Made by a program: the position numbers and the translations under genes
Notes under the pieces: model-generated
Told to the model about the DNA's origin: nothing
The model's input: only the letters and a program-made list of their open reading frames with translations
Database searches by the model: none
Assembly (NCBI RefSeq): GCF_042660285.1
Contig: NZ_JBHSTP010000003.1
Coordinates: forward strand, 506,248 to 570,247
Length of the DNA: 64,000 nucleotides
Direction of reading: 5' to 3'
DNA from: Luethyella okanaganae
GTDB taxonomy: Bacteria; Actinomycetota; Actinomycetes; Actinomycetales; Microbacteriaceae
Part shown: positions 25,401 through 34,400 of the stretch, in pieces
Layout of the letters: each line of letters starts with the position of its first letter
Position numbering within the stretch: the first letter of the stretch is position 1

Positions 25401-28400
25401 TCACGGGGAGCATCCGGCTGACGGTCCGCGAGACCGGCCAGACCGACGAGGACCTCTACCTGGTCAAGGACGGCACCGCCCGCTTCGCCGAGTCGAACAC
25501 GCGGGGGCCGAACAGCGACGCCGACGCCCCGCGCGTCATCGCGAACGCCACGATCCTCGCCGAGCAGGGCAGTGTCGAGCTCCGAGTCGGCGACGATGTC
25601 ACCCTGCACCAGAGCTCGCAGATCCTCGCCGATCTCTCGATCGACATCCGCGGCGACTTCGGCAACGACGACACGAACGGCACGCTCGCCGACCCGAGCG
25701 ACGAGTTCGGCACGAGCATGATCCTCCGCGGACGCATCATCGCCGACTGCGTGCTGACCCCTGGCGGTCCTGGCGACGAGCCGATGGGCGCATGCGCCCC
25801 GTCGACGGCCAACCCGGTGGCAGGCCGCCAGACGAACGTCTGGGGCGGAAGCGACGTCGACCTCATCGACCTCGGCGACCCGAGCGGCCTCGACCTCGCG
25901 CAGACGACGAACGCAGCGCTCAACAAGGAGCAGCTGGGCGATCCGGGCTACATCTTCCTCGGCTCCAAGACGACGATCCACGGCAACGCGACACTCGCCT
26001 CGAGCACCGCCGACGGCGAGGACCGCGTCACGGTCTGGTACCTGCAGTCGATGAACGTCGTGACGAGCCCGACGGGTCTGCAGACCGGCATCGGCGCCGG
26101 CCACACCCTGAACCTCGACGGCCAGGGCGAGAGCGACCACTACGCCGTGTACACGAATGGCAGCCACGGCAACATCCGCAACTACGTCGTCAACGTGCTC
26201 GACACGGGCGCACCGGACGCGGGTGTCGACGAGCTCGCGATCTACGGGTACGACAACCTCGCCGCGGCCTACAACGGATACCTGCCGGGCACCACGACGA
26301 ACGCCGCGGCCGACGACATCTTCCTGCTGCGGGCACTGAAGTGCATCGACAACGAGAGCCCGTTCGCGTTGAGCGCCGACGTGCCGAGCGGATGCCTCAC
26401 CCCCACCGAGATCGCGAACCACCCGGCGTTCGTGGCACTCCTCGCCGGCTCCGGAGCGGCAGACGGCGGTATCGGCAGCTACCGCGATCGCATCGCGGGC
26501 AACGAGCCGAGCGCGCTCGTGCAGCGCATCAACTACGACACCTCCATCAACGGCCGCATCACGGTCTTCGGTCAGGGCGGCAACGACGCCTTCTACGTCG
26601 ACGACACGACGGCGACGATCACGCTCGACGGCGGGGCGGGCAACGACACCTTCCAGATCGGCCAGATCTTCGGCACCCAGCGCGACGGGCAGTCGGCGCC
26701 GGATGGCGGCGCACTGCTGCCGGCCGACACCTTCCCGTCGCTCGTGCCCACCAGCCGCGGCTGGCTGAGCCCGGGCACGCACGCGCCGCTGCTCGCGACA
26801 GGCGGCACCGGCAACGACCGGTTCACCGTCTACTCGAACCAGGCCGAGATCCAGCTGAACGGCGACGACCACAACGATCTGTTCGTCGTACGGGCCTTCG
26901 CGATCGCCGCGGTCTGCGACACGAACGCCGACCAGACTCCCGGCTGCACGCTGAGCGATGTCGACTACCGCCCGGCGAACGGCGTGTTCCCGACCGTCAA
27001 CGGCTCCCGCCTGAACACCGTCGGCGGCGTGACGGCCATGTTCGGCAGCTGCGAGCTCGGCGGAGGGGCGTGGCGGTTCGACAACGACGGCGACGGTGTC
27101 TGCAACAACGCCGATGCCCACATCACCTACCACCACGCGACCGGATCGAACATCGACCTCGACAACGCCATGTGGGAGGACGACGTCATCCCGCTCGACG
27201 CGAATGGCATAGCGGTGCCCGTGATCGGCCTCGGGTTCTCGACCTCACGCCCCCTCGACATCCGCGCCGGCGGCGGCGAGGACGAGGTGCAGTACAACGT
27301 GAACGCCCCCGTGAACGTCGACGGCGGCACCGGCTTCGACAAGCTCGTGATCCTCGGTACCGAGTTCGCCGACGACTTCGCGATCACCGACAAAGCCATC
27401 TACGGCGGTGGCCTGAACGTGAAGTACGCGACGATCGAGATCGTAGAGATCGACGGGCTTGAGGGCGACGACCAGTTCTTCGTGCAGTCGACGGCGTACG
27501 GCGTGGCCTATCGGGTCATCGGCGGACTCGGCTCCGACCTCATCAGCGTCACGGGCGACGTCACGGCCGACATCGTCACGCGCGAGCTCGAGGGCCTGTC
27601 GGGGGCTGTCGACCACATCGTGACCGCACCGAACGACCCCGGCTACGACGGGTTGCCGACCGACGGCGTGCCCTACAACCTCGCGACCGGCGAGGGCGGC
27701 ATCGTCGTCATTCGCGAGCACATCGGCGGCACCGCGGTGCGCGAGGGTGCTGCGGGTACCGCCGTCATCAAGAGCTACGACTATTACACCGTCGAACTCG
27801 CCGTGAAGCCCACTGCGAACGTCTACGTCACCGTCTCAGCGGCCCGGTCGCCCTCGCAGGAGGCGAACGGCGCCGATCTGAACCCCGAGCCGCTCGTCGA
27901 CGGCATCGGCGACACCGTCTGGCTCTGCATCGGAACGAGCGACAGCCAGTGCGACGAGTTCGGCGAGTTCCAGCGGCACAAGATCGTCAACGGCGTCGTC
28001 GTCGACGAGGCCGGACGCGCGGTCGTGCTCACCTTCACCACGGTCGGCGACGACTGGAAGACCCCGCAGCGCGTCTACCTGTGGGCGGTCGACGATCCGC
28101 GCGCCGAGGGCGACCGCGTCGTGGTCATCCAGCACTCGGTGCTCAGCGAAGACCTCCGCTTCGACGGGGCCGCCGTACGTCAGGTGAACGCCCTCGTCTA
28201 CGACAACGACACCCCGGGCGTGTACGCGGTGCCCGTGACCCCAGGCGGAAGCGCTCTCGACGGTCGCACCATCGTGATCGAGGGAAGCGCCGCGACCGAG
28301 CGCACCGACGACATCCTGCTCTCCCTCGCGAAGCAGCCCGCAGCCGGCGACACCATCTGGGTCAGGATCTGGATGGACGCCGACAGCCAACGTCTCATCA

Positions 28401-31400
28401 CCCTCGACTTCTCTGCGATTCCCGCGGACCGTTGGCAGCAGTTCTCCGACGGCGAAGGCGGCACCTACTACGCGGTGAGCTTCGACCACGACGACTGGGG
28501 CGTCCCGCTCCGCATCATCGTGCACGCCCGAAACAACTCCGACCCTGGCGACCCGCTGACCGCCGTCATCAACTACCAGCTCGACACACTGCTCACGGCG
28601 CCTGCGGCGGCATCCGCCTACCCTTTCCCGAACCTCCGCAGCGCGTCGCAGCGCACCGACGTGCTCGTCTACGACGACGAGACCCCGAACGTCGTGAGCC
28701 TCCCGACGGGCACCGACACCGTCGTCATCAGGTGCGGCGACGTGGCCTGCACGATTCCGGGCGGCACCGACGGCTACACGATCCGGCTCACCAAGGCGCC
28801 GAACGGCATCGTCACGATCGCCCTGATCACCGACGGCCTCGTCGACGTGGTCTCGGTCGACGGAGTCTCGGTCACCCCGGCCGGCTACCAGCTCGTCGGT
28901 GGCGACATCCCGAGCCGCCGATTCCTCGGCAACCTGAGCTTCGCGGGCACCACCGTCTCCCGTGCGAACGGCAGCGACCTCGGCAGCTTCGTCGACGAGG
29001 GCTTCGTCGCCGGCCAGCGCATCCGCATCTCCTCCTGTGGCGTGACCGTCTACACGATCGTGAGCGTCGGCCCCGACGGCAAGACGCTCGCGCTGGACGC
29101 GTCCGTCGGGGCGTGCGGCTCGGGCACAGGTGCGGGCATCAACCTCCTCGCCCGCTCGGGCAGCTGGGACGGCACCGCGACGACCGAGCTCGCCGGCGGC
29201 GCCTGGCGCCTCATGCGCCCGCTCTCGGGCAGCTGGCTCGCCGACGGGTTCCTCGAGGGCCAGTGGGTCGAGATCTGCCAGGGCGGCACCTGCGTCCGCG
29301 CGAAGATCGCGGTGATCCGCGGCGACAACGCGGGCCACGACGAGAAGCTCGAGCTCCGAACGTTCGGCCTCTCGGGCGACTCGCTCGCCGCGTTCGCCTC
29401 TGGCGGCCAGTTCAGCGTCGTGCGCATCGCCGCAGTCGTCACCTTCGTCGCGGCCGGCGACGACTATGCCACCGAGAAGCACATCGAACTGGCAGCGGAT
29501 GTCGCGTACGACCAGCCGATCCAGCGTCATGGCGTCAAGATCTTCCCCGCCTCGACGCACCTCGTCTCCAAGCTCCGCGGCCCGCTCGCCGTCGAGGGCG
29601 GCGTCACCGGCGCCGACCGTTCGCTCGAACTCGGACTGAAGCTGCCGGGCGAGCAGGACGGCCCGCTCTTCGCGATCGCGACGCAGGCGCCCGAGACCAA
29701 GCAGATCGACATGTTGAACATTTACAACGACTCGAGCCAGGCGCACGGCCGCGGGGTCATGAACAGCACCTCGCTCGCAGGTTTCGGCATGGCGAAGAAC
29801 CTCGACTTCGGGGCGAGCTATGGCGGGGCCGAAGGCCAGACCTTCGGTGAGCCGCAGGTCTTCCCCGGCGGCATCAGCTATGGCACCGTCCAGTTCGTCG
29901 ACGGTCAGTTCGTGACGAACGGCGCGAAGTCCTCGATCGAGATCTTCAACCTCATGCTCGGCGCAGGCAACGACCGCCTCGACATCCAGGGAACGCTGCA
30001 GCCGGATGACGCGGTGAAACTCACGGGCACTGTCGTGCTCGCGCCATCCGCCGGCCAATTCGGCTCCACCCATCGGCTCAGCCGGCCGACGCCGTTCGAC
30101 TGGAAGGCGCAGGGCTTCCTCGTCGGCATGCCCGTGACGATCAGCGGCATGACGGGGGTCTGGAAGGTCGTCGGCTTCGGTGACGACGACCCGGGCGACA
30201 CGACCGACAACACCGTCGTGTACCTGCAGCTCCTGAGCGGCGCGGCGGCGACCGGCACATCGCTCCGCACGATCATCGGCGCCGACGTGCCCGTGACCGT
30301 GAGCACCCCGGTCGTCATAACGCCGAACATCGAGGGCGACGGCGGCACGGTCACCCGCTCCACCGGCGGCTGGGCCGACGACGGGTTCGTCGTCGGGCAG
30401 CTCGTGATGATCCAGGGCCTCACCGGCCAGTGGCGCCTCATGGAAATCTCTGCCGACGGCAAGACGCTCACCCTTCGCCGCGGCGACGTCATCGCAGCTC
30501 CGGCGACCGGTGAACGGACCGTCTTCGTCCCCGGCCCGCACGGCGGCATCACGGCCGTGCACGGTGGCGGCAACTCGCCCGTGCTGAACTCCTTCGACAT
30601 GCTGCGCTCGCTGCCGGGCGCCGGCGCCCCGGCCGGCACGGCGCTCGTGCTGACTCGCCTCGACGGTCTGCCGTGGGGTCTGACGCCGTTCCTCGCGGGC
30701 AGCGGCTACGTCGCCGGCAACCCCTACGGCAACGGTCCGCAGCATGTGCGGCTCGCGGGCGAGAGCTTCACGCGTATGATCCTCGGCTTCGGCAACGCGC
30801 CGTGCCCGTACGCCGATCCGTTCCCGCACTGCGGCGACGGCGCGGTCGTGCACCTCTCAGGCCCGATCTACGCCGGTCCGCTCGGCACGGTCGCAACGAC
30901 GGTGTACGTGGCGAAGCCGGTCGAGGTCGCCGCCACCGCGCCGATCCAGGTGCGCACAGACTCCCTCGTGCGCGCCGACGGCGGCTCGTTCATCGCCGAC
31001 GGCTTCACGGTCGGCATGCAGGTGCGTATTTCGGGCATGCCGAGCACGTACACGATCAAGGAGCTCACCGCCTCGACCATGATGTTCTGGAACGTCGCAT
31101 TCCAGCCCACCGTGTCGCTGAACACCGCGGGGTTAGCGGTCTGGAGCGCGCCGCAGTTCACCGTCACCGGGTACGACCCGACGCGTGATGGCGGCCTCCG
31201 CATCGGTGGCGACGTCATCACGGTCTGCAACCTTGTGAACCCGATCGACGGCATCGCCTGCGATGTCGAGCAGACGGCCGGCCCGGGCTCGCCGCTCGTC
31301 GTCTACGGCGATACCTCCCAGGACGGGGTCTGGTACTCGGGGCATCCGTACGACGTGCTCGGTATGGAGTTCGGCCCGAAGCCCTTCGACCCGTTCACGC

Positions 31401-34400
31401 GCATCCCCGACGCCGAGAACGAGGACGACGAGTGGATGCTCGGACTCACGCATCCCTACGACTACGCGGGCAACGACATCATCGACGCGTCCGGACTCTT
31501 CGCCCACCGCGCGGCGAACAACCTGCCGACCGTCGGATTCTCAGCCTACGGCGGTCTCGGAGACGACCTCATCATCGGCAGCCAGGCGGGCGACCACCTC
31601 GCGGGTGGCTCGGGCGACGACGAGATCCGGGGACTGCGCGGCGTCGATCACATCTACGGTGACTCGGGGCTCAACGTCAATCTCTTCACGAGGGCACTCG
31701 AGATCCCGGTCACCGACCGCTCGCCGAAGCCGTCGGTCACGGGCGCCGGGTTCCTGAACAACGGCACGACCATCGAGCCGTATCCGTCACCGGTGCGCGA
31801 CGATCTGTTGGTCGCCGGTCGCGACCTGCTCTCCGGCGATGGCGCAGGAACGATCGTGGGCGGACCCGAGTCGGTCTACGACGACATCGTCTTCGGCGAC
31901 CACGGCGAGATCGTGCAGAACGGCCCGGCAGCGTACAACACCGCCGACCCGAACCTCCCCGAGCTGCGTCTGCAGCGGATCCAGACCACCGCGATCTCGA
32001 CGATCAGCTCCATCGAGAGCCGAAACCCCCAGCGCGGCTCCGACGATGTCGTCTTCGGCGGCCTGGGTCGTGATGTGCTGGTCGGCGGTGCCGGCCATGA
32101 CATGGTCGACGGCGGCGAGGCCGACGACATCGTCTTCGGCGACAACGTGATCTTCGTGCGCACGCCCGGCGACTGGACGAGCCAGCACTTTCAGACCCTC
32201 TGCGGCACACTGCTCTACAGCCGAACGGACCGCCCGAACGCCTGCGGCGGCGTGGTGGGAGAAGACGACTCTGGCCTCCTCCTCGTCGATGGAACGCCTC
32301 GCGCCTACCGCGACCCTGACGGCGCACCGTGGTGGGCTGAGTACGACGTCACGAACCTCTTCCACACCTTCGCCTTCGATGAGGGCGCCGTGGGCGCTGG
32401 CAGCTTCGGCAACGACTACCTCGCCGGCGGCCAGGCGCACGATGTGGTCCTCGGCCAGCTCGGCAACGACACCATCCAGGGCGATGGCGGCATCGACGAC
32501 GCCTTCGCGAGAATGACGGATGACCCGAGGCTCACCTGGCACGTGGGCGCCTCGCGCACGCCCCTCGGCTGTGTTGGCGCCCCGGGTTCGATGGTCTGCG
32601 ACTACACGGGCGTGCTCGTGGTCGTGCCGTCGTTCGAGGCGGCCACCGACGGCGAGGACTACCTCGAGGGCAACGCGGGCAACGACCGGATCTTCGGCAA
32701 TCTCGGCCAGGACGACATCGTCGGCGGCTCGAGTGACTTCTTCAGCCTGATCACTCCGGGCCTCCGTCCCGACGGGGTTCCGGTACCGGCCGCATGGTAC
32801 GCGCCGGGCGACGATCGCGGCGCCGACCTCCTCTTCGGCGGCGCGGGCACCCGGATCGGCGTCAACAATCAGACCTCTGGCATCGCAGGCGTCCCGGGCC
32901 TCGACGGCGGCATCCTCGCCGACGGCACGACACCAGCGAATATGCACGCACGCGATGCCGACACCATCGTCGCCGACAACGGCCGCATCATCCGCATCGT
33001 GGGCGTGAACCATGTCGACGTGAACCCGTCGGGCGCAGGCCAGACCCGGTCGGGCCAGCCGAACTACGTCACCTTCAACTACGACAGCTACGGCACGCAG
33101 AAGCTCGTCGTGCGCGGAGTGCACCTGCTCGACTACACGGTCGGCGGCCCCGACTTCCTGCCGCAGAACTTCGGCCTCCCGATCGGTTCCGACTGCAACG
33201 GCTCGCCAACGCAGCCGACGTGCTCCGCGATCCTCGACACCGCGACCGGCACCTGGAAGTACCTGCAGATCGGCGGTCGCGACGAGGTGCACGGTGAGAC
33301 GGGCGACGACACGGTCTACACAGGCGCTGACCACGACGCGATCTACGGCGACGCACAGGACGACGACCTCATCGGCGGTTGGGGCAACGACTGGATCTCG
33401 GGCGGCACAGGCTCCGACGGCATCCTCGGCGACGACGGCCGCATCTTCACGAGCCGGAACACCGGATGTTCTGTCAACTCCTCGGCCGTCTGCGCCGAGC
33501 TCGCCGAGCCGCTCTTCGGCATCCTCAAGTTCCGCACCGTCGATCCGAGCACGAAAGACAGCAACGGCGACGTGTTGAACGAGTTCGTCTCCACCCCGGG
33601 AGATGTGCAGACGGCCACGATCAACGTCGCCGGCCAGCTCGTGAAGGCGGCGGATCTCACGGTCTACAACCTCGGCCCGAACGAGAACATGAGCCAGCAC
33701 CACGTGGCGAACCAGCCGACGTTCGACGCGAACAACTCCGACGACATCGTCTTCGGCGGCTGGGGCGGCGACTGGATCCACGGTGGCGCGGGCGACGACG
33801 CGATCTCGGGCGCCGAAGCCCTCGGTGTGGGCTACGCGCAGCACTTCTCGCCGGTCGGCGACCCGATCGGCCTCGAGTACATCGACTTCGCTCACCCCTG
33901 GAACCCGGGCGATGTTCTGCACTTCGGCGCCGATACGAACGCCTGGCACTCGAACAACCACAACGAGATCCGTCTCGGCGAGTTCCTGCTCTACGACGAG
34001 TACGATCCTCGCCGCGTCATCCTCTTCAACGGCGACGGCACCGTGTGGAAGGGCGGGGCGGCACCATGGAACCGGTCGTTCTTCCTGAACAACGACGCGG
34101 CCTCGGGCAACTGGGTGGTCGCCTGCGTCGCGGTCGACAACCAGGGCAACTGCACGCAGACCATCACGAACCAGCCGTCCGACGGCGATGACGTTCTCTT
34201 CGGAGACCTCGGCAACGACTGGTCCGTCGGCGGCACCGGCAAGGACACGATCTGGGCGGGCTGGGGCAACGACCTCTCGAACGCCGATGACCTGCTCGCA
34301 TCGAACGGTGGTCTGAACGACGTGCCCGATGGGGTGAACTCGAGCTACCAGGACCGTGTCTACGGTGGAGCCGGCCTCGACATCCTGATCGGCAACACCG

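Noticed and set aside
10538..30853. Very long open frames opposite the giant gene (for example 10538-13189, 19148-22405, 27836-30853 on the minus strand)
   Set aside because: High GC leaves the antisense frames open. Their translations are Arg/Asp/Val/Gly-rich without motifs, and the plus-strand frame is continuous and domain-bearing.
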